DNA of 64,000 bases from Trichobilharzia szidati (GCA_944472155.2 OX235273.1:2825204-2889203), one strand, 5' to 3'. Positions 41,025-51,792 are shown, counted from the stretch's first letter. Notes: generated by a model from the letters alone, not told the origin. A program made the numbers and translations.

Positions 41025-41510
41025 CTTCAAAGACTACTTGCTTCATATCATATTAAAGTCTCTTTCAAGCCGTTTAATTCTCTAGAGAAAGCTTTGGTGG
41101 ATGTCAAAGATATGGTTCCTAAAATGTGAAGCTTGCTAATATAGGGAAGAGCCATAGACAGATGAATGTCAGAGTGAATGAACACAGACTGTGTACAAAC
41201 GTCCACCTAGAAATGAAGTAGAATTCAAAAGTTTGGAGAAAAATATCAGCTATAGCAGTGCACGATATAGATACCGAACATAAGATTGATTTCAGCAGTG
41301 TCAAAATTCCAGGAAGAGATTTTCATTCACCACGTAAAGAAAGGTCGGCCTCTGAAGCCTTACATATTTTAACCACATGTTATGTGGTAAATAGGAAAGA
41401 AGGGATAGACTTATCACCTATACGGCAGACTCTAGTGAAACATTCAGAAAAATCTTGTTTTGATTTTATGCTTAAACGCGCCGGGATTATTTTAAATAAT
41501 TTATAACGAT
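41025..41510 (+). mobile_element. PLE-2 C-terminal fragment
   Basis: Plus frame 41258-41506: HDIDTEHKIDFSSVKIPG, SPRKERSASEALHI. It matches the PLE-2 signature RHAIESGHKIDFDNVEI..NHKERL.SEAL. A degenerate region upstream gives KDMVPKM, NIGKSHRQMNVRV and EHRLCTNVHLEMK. Confidence 0.68.
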
Positions 41511-41589
41511 TCAATCTGACTAGGCGCTCAAATTATTCCAGGGAATTCGTAACATCCACAATCTGGAAACTTATAAATATACAGGATGT

Positions 41590-41765
41590 TGATATAAAAT
41601 AAAATCATGGTAGTGAAGATGCGGATTAAAAACGCAAAAATAATATAAATAAACAGGAAATTTGAAAAAGAAAGGTGATAGGATAATCACTATTGAGAGA
41701 ATTGACTGTTTATAAGCCCCAGGGTAGCGACAGTAGTTGGACGCATTACCTTGGGACATATAGTA
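41590..41765 (-). mobile_element. PLE-1 3' UTR fragment
   Basis: AATATAAATAAACAGGAAAT, GAAAGGTGATAGGATAATCA and GGGTAGCGACAGTAGTTGGA resemble 32950-33110, the 3' UTR and stop region of the PLE-1 at 32595-34190. Confidence 0.6.
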
Positions 41766-41844
41766 TGGTCCTGAAGTTTGGCATCGCTTAGTTGATGATT
41801 TCGTCGAAAAGGAAATAATAATAGTAGCTTTATTTCAAACAGAA

Positions 41845-42035
41845 GTGCGTCGGCGGCACATAGGTAGAATGCTCGCCAACCATGCCTCATATGGTTTGGG
41901 GTTTGATCCCCAGCCGACGAGGCACTCCTTTACCTCGCTAAGCCAGTAATAAGACTGGTAAAGAGAGAAGGTTGGGCATGAGCAGCTAGCAACTCCATCC
42001 CGTAAAAATAAACACCACTGCTACTGAAATGAATT
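41845..42035 (+). mobile_element. SINE-B copy
   Basis: GTGCGTCGGCGGCACATAGG head, B box GGGGTTTGATCCCC, body CTCCTTTACCTCGCTAAGCC, GAGCAGCTAGCAACTCC, CACCACTGCTACTGAAA. It ends in a T-rich tract, so the RTE-like tail is missing. Confidence 0.8.
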
Positions 42036-42044
42036 TTTTTTGAA

Positions 42045-42140
42045 ATTTTAAAAATAATTATCCCAAACAGTACTTTAGGTACAAATATGGAAATTTCACC
42101 ATGTGGGTATTACAGTATTGCATCTATCTCATTACGGAGA
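42045..42140 (-). mobile_element. CR1-like 3' tail fragment
   Basis: AATTATCCCAAACAGTACTT and GGAAATTTCACCATG, then CAGTATTGCATC, are a diverged reverse complement of the CR1 3' end seen at 19425-19495. Confidence 0.5.
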
Positions 42141-42299
42141 TAATAATTAAAGTAGGGCGCTTACGTTTATAATATCGTTCAATATGAATGTGAATATTAG
42201 ATAAGATTCGATTCGATTAGATTAAATGAAAATATTAACAACAATACAATAATGAAAGAAAGAACAAAAAAATGACCGTTTGCTTAGTGTTTCCCAGTA

Positions 42300-43283
42300 G
42301 ATGCAGGTGTTGATGATAAAAATCAGTAACTTTTTGGAAATCCTTTTCGTGTCACGCTGGCCAATTTTCTAATTGTGTTGGACTGGATTATGCGTCGTCA
42401 GACAGTGGGAAACGAGAAGACAGGGATATCCTGGACAGACGTGAAGAACCTAGATGACCTGGATTTCGCGCGTGGATGATTTATGTTTGATGTCACACAA
42501 GATCGAAGACTTACAAGCGAAAACCGACTAACTGGTCGAAGAATCAGCCAGAGAAGACAGGACTGCAGGTGAACATAGATAAGACGGAGGTTATGAAAAT
42601 AACCAACCAACCAACAACAACAACAGTATCAGCTACATCCAGCGCCAATCACCATCAACGGGAGGGATTTGAAAGAGGTTACTTCATCCACTTATCTAGG
42701 GAGCATTGTCTCAACTACAGGCACATGGAACGGACGAGGATGTCAAATCGAGAATCGGGAAGGCAAGAAACACATTCATCAACCTGAAACCAATCTGGAA
42801 ATCTTCGCCACTCAGCCTGCATCAACAACAAAATTCGGATTTTCAATACAAACGTCAAGTCAGTCACTTCTTCTATACGGATCAGAAACTTGGCGGGTCA
42901 CAAAGAATATTTCCAACAGCCTGTTGCAGACCTTCATCAACAACTCTCTTCGCTGGCTCTATACTGAAGATCAGATGGCCGGAAAGAACAAGAACCAACA
43001 AGAAACTATGGGAACGAACAAAACAAGAACCAGTTGCTCAACAAATATGCAGGAGAAAGTGGAGATGGATTGGACACTCACTGGCTGAGGAGGCAGCTGG
43101 GTGACATCGCGTGTCAGGCCAACGCTCAAGTGGAACCCGAAAGGGAAGCGGCGAGTAGTGGGACGTGCAAGGGTGACATGGAGGAGATCGTGTGAAGAGG
43201 AGTTGAAACAGTTTGGACAAGTGGAGGCGTGCAGTTGAAGCCCTATGTTCCACTAGGAACCCAAGGGAACAACAATAAAAGTA
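42300..43283 (+). mobile_element. RTE-a LINE, 5'-truncated, with short inverted piece at its start
   Basis: 42300-42362 is a short minus RTE-a piece. From 42363 the plus element reads LDWIMRRQTVGN, the RT active-site region (damaged), a Thr-rich linker (42595-42640) and TYLGSIVSTTG. Then come IGKARNTFINLKPIWKSS (42706-43104), QICRRKWRWIGHSL, VEAL-type end and CCTATGTTCCACTAGG with (AAC)n. Confidence 0.85.
42669..43104 (+). pseudogene. RTE-a C-terminal region in two overlapping frames
   Basis: Frames 42669-43088 and 42706-43104 share the ancestral coding sequence: TSSTYLGSIVSTTG in one, KARNTFINLKPIWKSSPLSL and ILKIRWPERTRTNKKLWERT then WRWIGHSL in the other. Each is open because small indels let it switch frames. 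No catalytic residues remain. Confidence 0.75.
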
Positions 43284-43765
43284 GGACCGACTTCACATTG
43301 GTGTTGAAAATGGGAATCTTGTTCTTTCTTCAGGCTGGCTGAGTGCAGAAGATTTCCAAACTGGTTTCGGGTTGATGAAGGTGTATCTCCTTTCCTTTCC
43401 GATTCTGACTGGCTGGTTTTGACATCTTCATCCGTTCCGCTGGCCTATGGTTAAAACCATGCTTCCGAGATAAATGAAGGAGGTAACCTCAGTAAAAATC
43501 TCTCCCGTTGATGTTGACTGGTTCTGGTTGTTGTTCTCCCTCAGTCCTGTCTTCGCTGACAGCATGTTCAGCTATTTTGTTGGTCTTCGTTGGCAAGTCT
43601 TCGAGTTTCTGTGATATTAAACATAAGCCATCTGTGAAGTCCAAATCTTCTAGAGTCTCCTTATTGGTCGTCCAGAGTATTCCTGTCTCCTCGCTCCCAA
43701 TGCACAGTCTCCGGCATAATCCAGTCCACCACAATTAGCAATATCATCAGTGACAATAGGCCTAA
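43284..43765 (-). mobile_element. RTE-a LINE, RT region
   Basis: Minus frame 43489-43734: KETLEDLDFTDGLCLISQ, in which the FADD box is FTDG, and KLEDLPTKTNKIAE. The neighbouring plus copy ends at 43283, so two RTE-a fragments lie tail to tail. Confidence 0.78.
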
Positions 43766-44100
43766 ATCTTTGGGCTGTCAGAATTTCCATCCTTCCAAAT
43801 ACTCAAATGCTTCTTCATTTCTTAATGTTTTACTCATGCAATTATATTAAATATCTACTACATGAATTCGCGCGCGTATATTTAGTTGGCCTTCAACAAA
43901 ACACTGTGCAACTTTAGATAGAAATGAAGAAAATAGACACATAGAATTTGTTCTCCCTTCACATGCAACAACACTACGACAGAGTATTACTTTGCATGTT
44001 AATCCTCTGTGAAGAGGAAACATTTTAGAAATAAATACACTGGCAATTTCTGTATTATGTGTCCACATAGTGTCAGAAATAAAGCTTTATTATTATTAAC
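43766..44100 (+). mobile_element. LINE-like 3' end of unknown family
   Basis: The end GCAATTTCTGTATTATGTG ... AAATAAAGCTTTATT then (ATT)n recurs at 45090-45150, so it is a mobile tail. The upstream part, with a CGCGCGCG stretch at 43868, is not recognised. Confidence 0.5.
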
Positions 44101-44149
44101 CAATTCATGGGCAATTAGATTCCATCCAAATGACTGAATCTTCAATTTG

Positions 44150-44290
44150 TTCTTCTTATAACCTGAAGGTCTCGAGTTTTGATCCTTGCTGGAGTCAGAG
44201 ATGCAAACTACTGATAAATCTCATAAAAGGACGAAAGAAATGTCCAGTACTTACTGCTTTTAAGTAGTTCTCTAAATGACGTCAGAGAAG
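44150..44290 (+). mobile_element. FB element, right arm
   Basis: B-box-like GAGTTTTGATCCTTG, CTACTGATAAATCTC, AAGGACGAAAGAAATGTCC, GTACTTACTG, TTCTCTAAATGACGTCAG. Decayed hammerhead core. Confidence 0.6.
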
Positions 44291-45159
44291 AACGTCCTGG
44301 GAAGCTGCAAAATGGTATAAAATACAATTACGGATAATGCATCATTGAAAGTACATTTACAAGATATATACAAGAAGGAGGTGGAGACTCCTTGGAATGA
44401 TAGTATACACTTGCAATGTTTAATGCCAACCATATTGGTTATAGCAAGGAGACTATGACGTTTTCGATGAAAATTTAGCTTTGCTCAAACATCGGTGTTG
44501 TTATGTTTTTAATCAAAGCAACCAGGCTTTAGGCAAACAGCAAATATGAACAAAGAGCAAGTTTTAGTTTTAATAATGGCAGAGGTAGTTAAGACCAAGT
44601 AGAGTATATTAGTGAGTAAATAAAAAGATTATCATGAGGTAGATAAGTGATATTTTAGTGAGAAGGGAATTCGAAGATGTGGAAGATTAGAACCTATAGG
44701 GCAAGTCGATCTGTAAGATGTCTCACAAATTTCTGTAGGGCCCATGGGGTAGCATCTTGACAAGAAGCTGAACAGACTTGTAGGTGGTAGGAGCGAAAGC
44801 ATTTTTTAATTTATAATTTAGATCCATACAACCCTTATTTTTCGGTTGAGGATCCAGACTAATGCATAATTCTGGAGCTGTCAAAAATGCATGTTGCTGT
44901 CGTACAGATAGGAACGATTGACATTTATGACCACTACCATATCTGCTGATCAGCATGCGCCACCCTCCCTCCTTTTTTGATGTTAAGCTCTGAGATATTT
45001 TGGCGATAATAGTAGTTGCAGCATTGCATTGCTTCGAGCCCATCCGAATTATCCAGTATGCTGGGCACTAATAGCTTCCATAACTAAAAGGCTGAAAATT
45101 TCTGTATTATATGTTCATATATTGTTTAAAATAAAGCTTTATTATTATTATTAGCGAAA
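44291..45159. other. No recognisable gene; LINE-like tail at 45090-45150
   Basis: A 106-codon minus frame at 44723-45043 has no recognisable domain. The tail at 45090-45150 (TTTCTGTATTATATG, AAATAAAGCTTTATT) matches 44040-44098. Confidence 0.45.
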
Positions 45160-46015
45160 CTATTAACGACATCAGGACACACCGCAAAACGACCTTGTCC
45201 ATATGGAAGACCAAATCCCTAAAGATTCTCTACCTAATTGTGTCTATAAAATAAAATGCTTGCTTGGAATGTTATGCGATATACATTGGATAAACATCTC
45301 CGGAGAGAAATCAAAATCGCAAGAAATGAACACCATAGAACCGACTCTGTTCGACCACCGAGAAATCCACTTGAACGAGAAAAGCTTGAAAAATCATCGG
45401 CCATGTGTGGTGGTCTACACGCTATAGAATCAGGCCACAAAATTGATTTGAACAATGTTGAAATAATCCACAAAAATTTCAGAAATCACAAAGAACGTCT
45501 AACATCATCAGAAGCACTTTATATCAAATGGAATCCCAGTTGTCTGAATAGGAATTTTAGACTAAAACAGAATTTGACCTGGTTATCACATCCACCTCCC
45601 TCATGAAATGACGAAATCAACACAAATGTGACAAACAATTTCATTATGTAGACACACGCTGCTTTTACAATTTTACACACTTATCAGATCCAACAATCTA
45701 CACCTGGTTTTGTTATCTTTACCAACTGGCCAATTTGACAACGCAAAAATGACCGCATGCTGAGTATCGATGATCAAGTTGTTATATATAAGCTGTGGGG
45801 ATTTTGTAAATTCTGGTTTAGTGATACTGTGTTAAAGCTATTAGCAGCAGCGTTAAATAGTGAAACGTCAGAAAACACAACAATATCGTTTTTTTTTCAT
45901 TCATTCATTGGGAAATATGAAAACCTTTATCTATAATGAATATCATATACCCAATGCCCAAATTTTTTCAAACTGTTGAAAGTGAACTTGGTTCGGACAT
46001 ATATAGTAGTGTCCT
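45160..46015 (+). mobile_element. PLE-2 3' half followed by start of a tandem unit
   Basis: Coding remains at 45190-45606, then a 3' region, a hammerhead-like motif (45824-45875) and the terminal block (45890-45930). Sequence otherwise found upstream of the coding region (CATATACCCAATGCCC, 45934-46008) follows. This fits PLE tandem insertion, where one pseudo-LTR leads into the next unit. Confidence 0.72.
45203..45606 (+). pseudogene. PLE-2 GIY-YIG endonuclease, degenerate
   Basis: Frame 45203: DQIPKDSLPNCVYKIKCLLG. Frame 45256: RNEHHRTDSVRPPRNPLERE, HAIESGHKIDLNNVEIIHKN, FRNHKERLTSSEALYIKWNP then SCLNRNF. The IYIGQT core region is damaged (YTLDKHLR). The same order is found at 53600-54010. 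Confidence 0.75.
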
Positions 46016-46938
46016 GCCTTATACATTTTTCTTATCACATAAAATGTGTGCCTACCAAATGAGGCATTGTAGAGTATTTATACTTAGTCGGCCGAGCATA
46101 CAGTCTCCTATAGTTGGACAAGGCTGCCTACTATCACCAATGATTTTCCTGATTGCAGTAGATTGGATAATGCGACAAACAGAGGGCAATGAGGAAACAG
46201 GCATAACATGGACTTACACAAAAAACTTGGAGGATCTGGACTTCGCCGATGATGAAATATGTCTGATTTCCCACAAACTAGACGATATGCAAGCGAAAAG
46301 CAACAAGTTGGCAGAAGAAGGACTTCAGGTGAACATAGAGAAAACAGATGTGGTGATGAAGATTCCTGGCCAACACCACCATCAGCAACAACAACAACAA
46401 CAGAAAACAATCAGCATAAATGGGAGGAACCTGAAAGATACAACCTCCTTTACCTAACTGGGAAGCATCGTTTCAATTACAGGCCGAACTGACAAGGATA
46501 TCAAAGGAAGAATTGGAAAAGCAAGACAAGCTTTCACTACTCTCAAGTCTGTGTGGAGGTCAACAGCACTCACCATCAAAAATAAGATCCGGATTTTCAA
46601 CTCCAATGTGAAGTCAGTCAGTGCTACTATATGGATCAGAAACTAGGCCCGTCTTGAAGAGCACCTCAAACAAACTACAGACCTTCATTAACAACTGTCT
46701 TCGCTCAGTACTACTCAAGATCAGATGGCCGGCCAGAAAAGATCACCAACAGAGAGGGATCTCCGGCAATGAGCGAACCAACCAGGAACCGATTGTGAAA
46801 CAAATAGGCAGGAAGAAATGGAGATGGATTGGCTGGCCATACTCTGAGGAAACAATGCATCAAGTGACATCACTAGACAAGCCATTGCTAGAGTGGAACC
46901 CGACTGAGTGGGAAGCGGCGAGTTGGTCGTCAGTGTGA
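45936..46938 (+). pseudogene. RTE-a RT with intact FADD box
   Basis: The 173-codon frame (45936-46457) begins in PLE-2 sequence and becomes RTE-a at about 46085: GQGCLLSPMIFLIAVDWIM, KNLEDLDFADDEICLISHK (FADD kept), NIEKTDVVMKIPGQ, then the Gln-rich linker. Later frames at 46259-46492 and 46621-46938 give the thumb and KKWRWIGW blocks. The start codon belongs to PLE-2, so the frame is an accidental fusion. Confidence 0.78.
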
Positions 46939-47092
46939 GAATGACTTGGAGGAGGTCATGTGAAGAGGAGATGAAAACGTGTGGGCAGACTTGGAACGAG
47001 GTGAAGACTCTAGCAGAGAACTGATCGCAGTGGAGAGGCACGACTGAAGCCCTATGTTCCTCTAGGAACTTGAGGAAACAATAATAATAATA
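46085..47092 (+). mobile_element. RTE-a LINE, 5'-truncated
   Basis: Runs from the RT palm to the end CCTATGTTCCTCTAGGAAC with (AAT)n. Same subfamily as 25885-26800, 56160-56895 and 63095-63530. It inserted at, or recombined with, a PLE-2 end. Confidence 0.85.
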
Positions 47093-47189
47093 GTTGCTTC
47101 TAGTTTCGTCTACCTGACGAGATACATTGTAAGAGTTGTGTATAAAGAAGATGCTTAGTGTCTTAGAAGATAATATTCGTTAATTTCTT

Positions 47190-48098
47190 GCATGAATAAG
47201 CTGGACGACTGATAAGAAGACTCTAGAAGATCTGGATTTCGCAGATGATATAAGTCTAGCGTCACGCAAAATCGAAGACTTGCAGGCAAAAACCAGCAAA
47301 CTGGCTGAAGGGGCAGCGGAAACAGGACTCCAGGTGAAGACAGAGAAGGCTGAGGTGATGAAGATAACCATCCAACAGCAACAACAACAACAGCCAGCAC
47401 CAATTACCATCAACGGGAGAGATTTGACTGAGGTTACCTCCTTCACTTATCCGGTTAGGAAGCATCGTTTCAACCACAGGTAGCCAGAACGGATGAAGAT
47501 GTGAAAACCAGCCAGTCAGAATTGGAAAGGCAAGATGCGCCTTCATCAACCTGAAACCAGTTTGGAAATCTTCTGCACTCAATCAGCCTGCATAAAGAAC
47601 AAGATTCGGATTTTCAACACCACTGTGAAGTCGGTCCTTCTTAAGGGGTCAGAAAATTGCGCTGCATGTCACGAAAACGATTTCCAGCAGGTCGCAGATT
47701 TTCATCAACATCTGCCTTCGCTGGCTCCATACTGAAGATCAAATTGCTAGAAAGAATAAGCAACAAGAAACTATGGGAAAAAACCAATAAGCAAGAGCTG
47801 ATAGCTCAACAAATATGGAGGCGAAAATGGAGATGGATAGGGCACACGCCATTGAGGAGGCCGCCGAATGACATCGCATGCAGTGCAGGCCATGGCTCGA
47901 GTGGAATCCAAGTGGAAAGCGACAAGTGGGTGGTCGGTGCGGGGGTAACATGGAGGAGATCGTGTGAGGAAGACATGAGAGATTTTTGGCAATCGTGGAC
48001 CCAGCTGAAGAGGACAGCAGAAAATAGAACAAAGTGGAGATGTGTTGTTGAAGCCCTATAAGGTTCCACTCTGAACGCAAGGGAATAATAATAATAAT
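47190..48098 (+). mobile_element. RTE-a LINE, 5'-truncated
   Basis: DLDFADDISLASRKIEDLQ (47240-47290, FADD kept), a Gln tract (47375-47397), INGRDLTEVTSFTYP, MRLHQPETSLEIF, and a well-preserved C-terminus. The end is CCTATAAGGTTCCACTC with (AAT)n. Confidence 0.85.
47657..48061 (+). pseudogene. RTE-a C-terminal domain, 134 codons open
   Basis: Reads GSILKIKLLERISNKKLWEK, IAQQIWRRKWRWIGHTPLRR, PPNDIACSAGHGSSG, VTWRRSCEEDMRDFWQSWTQ and LKRTAENRTKWRCVVEAL. It is the most intact RTE-a C-terminus in the window. The role of this post-RT domain is not established. The RT part upstream is in other frames. Confidence 0.8.
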
Positions 48099-48234
48099 AA
48101 AACTTTTGCATGAGTCCATCTGTCGTTTCCTCGCTACAACTATCTTTCTAAGATTTCCGATGATCTATTGTGTATATTCCGTGATTATATGCAGGGAAGA
48201 AGACCCACATAAAAATAATTGGTGACGATTGTAG

Positions 48235-48330
48235 GTGGGAATCTACGTAGCAGAAGGGCTTGAACTAGCAGCCTCCCAGTTACCACTCCAGAGCTCTACC
48301 AACTACTGACTTACGCAATCCAGTCCAACC
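48235..48330 (-). mobile_element. tRNA-derived sequence, possible SINE head
   Basis: On minus: TAGTTGGTAGAGCTCTGGAG (A-box-like) and CTAGTTCAAGCCC (B-box-like). Acceptor ends do not pair well, so it is not a tRNA gene. Only one copy was noticed here. Confidence 0.4.
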
Positions 48331-48514
48331 CATTTTCCGTTACATCAATAACAGTCTGACAATTCAGTGCTTTCTCAGACAGTCACTCGTATTATTAACT
48401 AATCAGGAAATCAGACAGTTTTGTTCAAGGCGAAGAAATTCATGCCTCTACAACGATTTCATTTTCTGTCTGTAGATTGTTTCATTGAAAGTAAATTGTA
48501 CATTCAATGTACAT

Positions 48515-49018
48515 CTCAAAAGTAGTTCTTTCAAATCTGTACTGGGTATCCCTATATATTCAACTTGTTGTCTTCAATATATTTGTATATAAAGCATATG
48601 GTTTCTGTCAGTGGAACGTTCGTAAATAGGGAGGGATTCTACATCCAAAAACAATATATGTTCATTCGAAGCATTTGTATCTTGTATACATTCGACAGAC
48701 TAGCAGGTATTACGAAGGGAATGAGTACATAGTTGTCCCCTGACGGGTTCGAGGATTTCAGCTAACCACCCAGCACATGGATGATAAAGGGATCCGGACA
48801 TATCCAAGATAGGGCGGAGGGGAGGGCCAGCTTTGTGTATCTTCGGCTGACTATAAAGTCTTGGTATTAGAGATCCTGTTGGTCTAATCTTTTCGCACAG
48901 TTCTTCACGAATGAGATGATTGTTCTTCATTCTCTTTTAAGCTTCGGTAAGTTGCTTTTCAATTAATTCCATCCTATTTTTCTCGTTTGGTTTCGAGAAT
49001 TTACCGTTCTCTGAAAGT
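48515..49018 (-). pseudogene. PLE reverse transcriptase N-terminal half, opposed to 49019-49385
   Basis: Minus frame 48700-48930: RPTGSLIPRLYSQPKIHKAG then PPLRPILDMSGSLYHPC and ILEPVRGQL, the conserved PLE RT fingers region. Upstream is the frame from 49015 (NRMELIEKQLTEA). Downstream decays at 48515-48700 but keeps ECIQDANASN- and LKELLL-like pieces. Confidence 0.78.
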
Positions 49019-49385
49019 AGATGTGACATTTTGTTGAATGTATACAAGATGCAAATGCTTCGAATAAACATATATTGTCTTTGGATGTAGAATCCATATT
49101 TACGAACGTTCCACTGACAGAAACCATATGACTTACATGCAAATATATAGAAGACAACAAGGTGAATATAAAGGGATACCCAGTACAGATTTGAAAGAAC
49201 TACTTTTGAGATGTACATTGAGTGTGCAATTTACTTTCACTGAAACAATCTACATACTGAAGGATGGTATTGTATTGGGTTCTCCCTTGGGCTGTCTCCT
49301 AGCAGACTGTGTATTTTATGGTCAGTTAAAGTCGACTTCATTTACAACCAGCTGTACAGTTGTATTTATATTATACGGAAAAAAG
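49019..49385 (+). pseudogene. PLE reverse transcriptase palm fragment
   Basis: Reads FVECIQDANASNKHILSLDV then ESIFTNVPLTETI (first catalytic-Asp region, LDVESIFTNVP), DLKELLLRCTLSVQFTFTE, and DGIVLGSPLGCLLADCVF (primer-grip-like block). It meets the minus fragment at about 49018 in an inverted junction. The block with the YxDD box is not present. Confidence 0.78.
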
Positions 49386-49456
49386 TGTAAAGTGGCACTC
49401 CCATATTAGTTTGCTTATTAGGTATATCACACTCACACTTCCGATCATCCCATCCT

Positions 49457-50285
49457 ATGTCAGTAAAAATAGGATTGGTTAAATGTTTAAATGACAGAGC
49501 ACAAAAACTAAGTAGTACCAAAGAAAATCTAAAACAGGAACTGATACACATAAAAGAAGCCTTGAAACTTAATAATTACCCGGATAAATTAATCAAGAAA
49601 TATGTAAGGAAATGTAAAAATAAAATAAATAATGATAGTAGCGATAGTGATAATAACAATAATAATGATAATAATAATAATATTAATGATGACACCAACA
49701 ATAAGGAATCTAAATCATCAGTAATAATTCCATACAAGGAAGGAACCTCGGAAGCCTTACGCAGAATTCTCAACAAGGCAGGAATAAAAATGGCATTCAA
49801 ACCCACAAACCCAATTAGAAACAAGCTTTGTCTGTTAAAGGATCCAGTGGAGCCTTTAAAACAAAACAATTTAGCTTATCTAATACTCTGCAATGATTTT
49901 TAGGTCAAATACATAGGTCAAAGTTGTAGAACAATTGCAGTCAGACTAGCCGAGCAGAAAATCCTAGCAACATCTAGATTAGTTGACCCAAATAAGATAG
50001 GAAATCTAGATAATAGTTCAGCTATAGCACTACATGCAATCACACACAACCATACAATAGGATGGGATAAGATGACAGTTTTAAAATCTAATGTCACAGG
50101 GTGGATGGAGAGATTGACAACAGAAGCTTTGTTTATCGAATCAACTGCAAATACGTGTAATAGGAATGATTCAACACCTGTCCCAGATATCTGGAAAGTT
50201 CTACTACTCCTACGACGACAAATAGGAGAGAACAAAGAAAACTATAAAACTCAAGTTTCGAAGTCGTGTGATTATAATTGGATAT
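49457..50285 (+). pseudogene. PLE-3 RT end and GIY-YIG endonuclease
   Basis: Frame 49457-49903: KCLNDRAQKLSSTKENLKQE, an Asn/Asp-rich insertion (about residues 56-88, from an AAT/GAT microsatellite), SVIIPYKEGTSEALRRILNK, MAFKPTNPIRNKLCLLKDP. A stop at 49903 is followed in frame by KYIGQSCRTIAVRLAEQK (GIY-YIG core with YIGQ), SRLVDPNKIGNLDNSSAIA, HAITHNHTIGWDK and ERLTTEALFIEST, up to about 50285. The cysteine pair before the core is reduced to one C. Confidence 0.82.
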
Positions 50286-50321
50286 GATTATGAACAATAA
50301 ATTTTGTTCGAAACGTCATCC
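50280..50321 (+). ncRNA. Hammerhead-like motif of PLE-3
   Basis: Stem I GGAT/ATCC, upstream core ATGATTAT, stem II GAACA/TGTTC, then GAAACGTC. The second half is fully hammerhead-like with minimal stem III. The first half lacks the CTGATGA consensus. Confidence 0.4.
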
Positions 50322-50514
50322 AGTAAATAATACTGTTTCTTCACTGTGTGATATATCTAATAAACAAACTAATATAGAATTACTTACTACCACAGTGCCC
50401 AAGTTTTACACATATATTAATGTAAAGTGGCACATCTAATAAGAATAAAGATAATTAACATGATTATTATTATTATATAAGTGAATTGGTGTATTGAGAG
50501 TTTTAAAGTAGGTT

Positions 50515-50655
50515 AAGTGTTCGTACAAGAATACAACTTGGGCACTTTGATTGACTGTGAATTCTATTATGGAGGAAAATTTATTTTGACACAGTCTCAC
50601 AGTCTGTTAGTAAAAATTACGGTAGAACACTGTCAGACTTTATCAAAATAGGTCA
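50515..50655. mobile_element. PLE-3 terminal block remnants
   Basis: ACAACTTGGGCACTTTGATT, TTTATTTTGACACAGTCTCA and, in reverse, ACACTGTCAGACTTTATCAA form a small inverted pair of the PLE-3 terminal sequence. Confidence 0.5.
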
Positions 50656-50659
50656 AGTG

Positions 50660-51115
50660 TTGTCAAAAAAAATTCAAAGTGTGATAATCATGATAACAAT
50701 TAAAGAAGGCGTAGGTGAATGAAATGAAGTGGAATGAATTCAAGTGGTTAAATAGAACAGAATAAAACGAATATTTTACACTATAGAAAGAGATTAAATA
50801 AAATCTTTTTAGAATACATAGTTTAGGTAGTATTATCCCCAATGTATAGATAGCTAGTTCTACGTCTATACATAAGTGGAGAAAACTTAAAACTCCCCGA
50901 GTGTTTAAATTTCTCCGGGTAGACAACTTTAAAGGATAAATTGTGTGTGTGGCTGAATGACCTCACTGAAGAAAGTGTTCACAAATGGAAGGCTTTTTCA
51001 TTGTATGCCTGCTTTTCACCAGCGAAACTGATCATTCACTGTTCAGGTACGCGTTTCCAGAGAACATGCTTACAACGTCCAATGTAATCAGCTCCATAAG
51101 TGTACGTGAAAGGTC
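50660..51115 (-). mobile_element. PLE fragment, degenerate
   Basis: On minus from about 51113, TFHVHLWS / YGADYIGRCKHVLWKRVPE frames give a GIY-YIG-like YIGR, followed by decayed sequence. No long frame survives. Confidence 0.45.
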
Positions 51116-51120
51116 AGATT

Positions 51121-51312
51121 TTTTTTGATCTTTTGATTATCGCTTGATTCCACACTGTATTTTTGGTACTAGTATGGAATTTTCAGCATGTGATATCGGT
51201 GGCCCAAATTTTGCAGGCCGACCAACTCATATCAGGTGTGCGTTGGCAGGGGATCGAACCTCGGACCATGTGCATGGTCGGCGAGAGTCCGAACCGCCGT
51301 GCCACCGACGCA
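51121..51312 (-). mobile_element. SINE-A, full-length copy
   Basis: Plus shows TGATTCCACACTGTATTTTT, GGAATTTTCAGCATGTGATA, AGGGGATCGAACCTCGG and GCCACCGACGCAC: tail to head on minus. A T-rich stretch at 51118-51135 is the A tail. Confidence 0.85.
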
Positions 51313-51404
51313 CCAATTAACAAATTACTTCTCTAATTCTAGTACAGTATGACTATAATAAATAAGAGAAGATCTCGGCAGGCACCTAGTGTGATGATAA
51401 TTAG

Positions 51405-51790
51405 CGGACAGTAACTTATCATTCTTTTATATGGGTCATAAACTTGACAAGCGGTTCACGAAAAGGATTTCCGAGAGATTTAAGTCTTCCAAAAACACCT
51501 ATCTTCGCCCTAATATTGAAGATGAAATGACCAGAAAGAACTAGCAACAAGAAACTCTGGCAACAATCGTTCACCAAATATGTAGGAGAAAGTGGAGATG
51601 GATAGGGCACACATCACTAAGGAGACCATCGAATGACATCACGCGCCAGACCATCCCTGGTGTGTAACTCGAGTGAGAAACCATGAATGGATTGTCCAAG
51701 GGTGACTTGGAGGAGATCGTGAGTGGAGGAGATGACAAACTATGGACAGTCGTGAGCTCAGCTAAATCAGAACAAAGTGGAAATGTTTTC
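51405..51790 (+). mobile_element. RTE-a LINE, 5'-truncated and degenerate
   Basis: Begins near LLYGSET (TTTTATATGGGTCATAAAC), with ILKMK.PERTSNKKLW and CRRKWRWIGHTSLRRPSND. It is cut before the 3' end by the TAG element at 51793. Confidence 0.75.
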
Positions 51791-51792
51791 AT

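Larger units (their letters stand above)
49440..50430 (+). mobile_element. PLE-3 3' half
   Basis: RT end, linker, GIY-YIG and a terminal block (50280-50420: GAAACGTCATCC, TCTTCACTGTGTGATATATC, AATATAGAATTACTTACTAC) that matches the ends at 7195-7437 and 35045-35215. It is the best-preserved PLE-3 here. Confidence 0.85.

Noticed and set aside
44723..45043. 106-codon minus frame as a gene
   Set aside because: No domain seen and next to a LINE-like tail; could be chance or an unrecognised element.
45936..46457. 173-codon frame as an intact protein
   Set aside because: Its start lies in PLE-2 non-coding sequence and its end in an RTE-a linker; accidental fusion.
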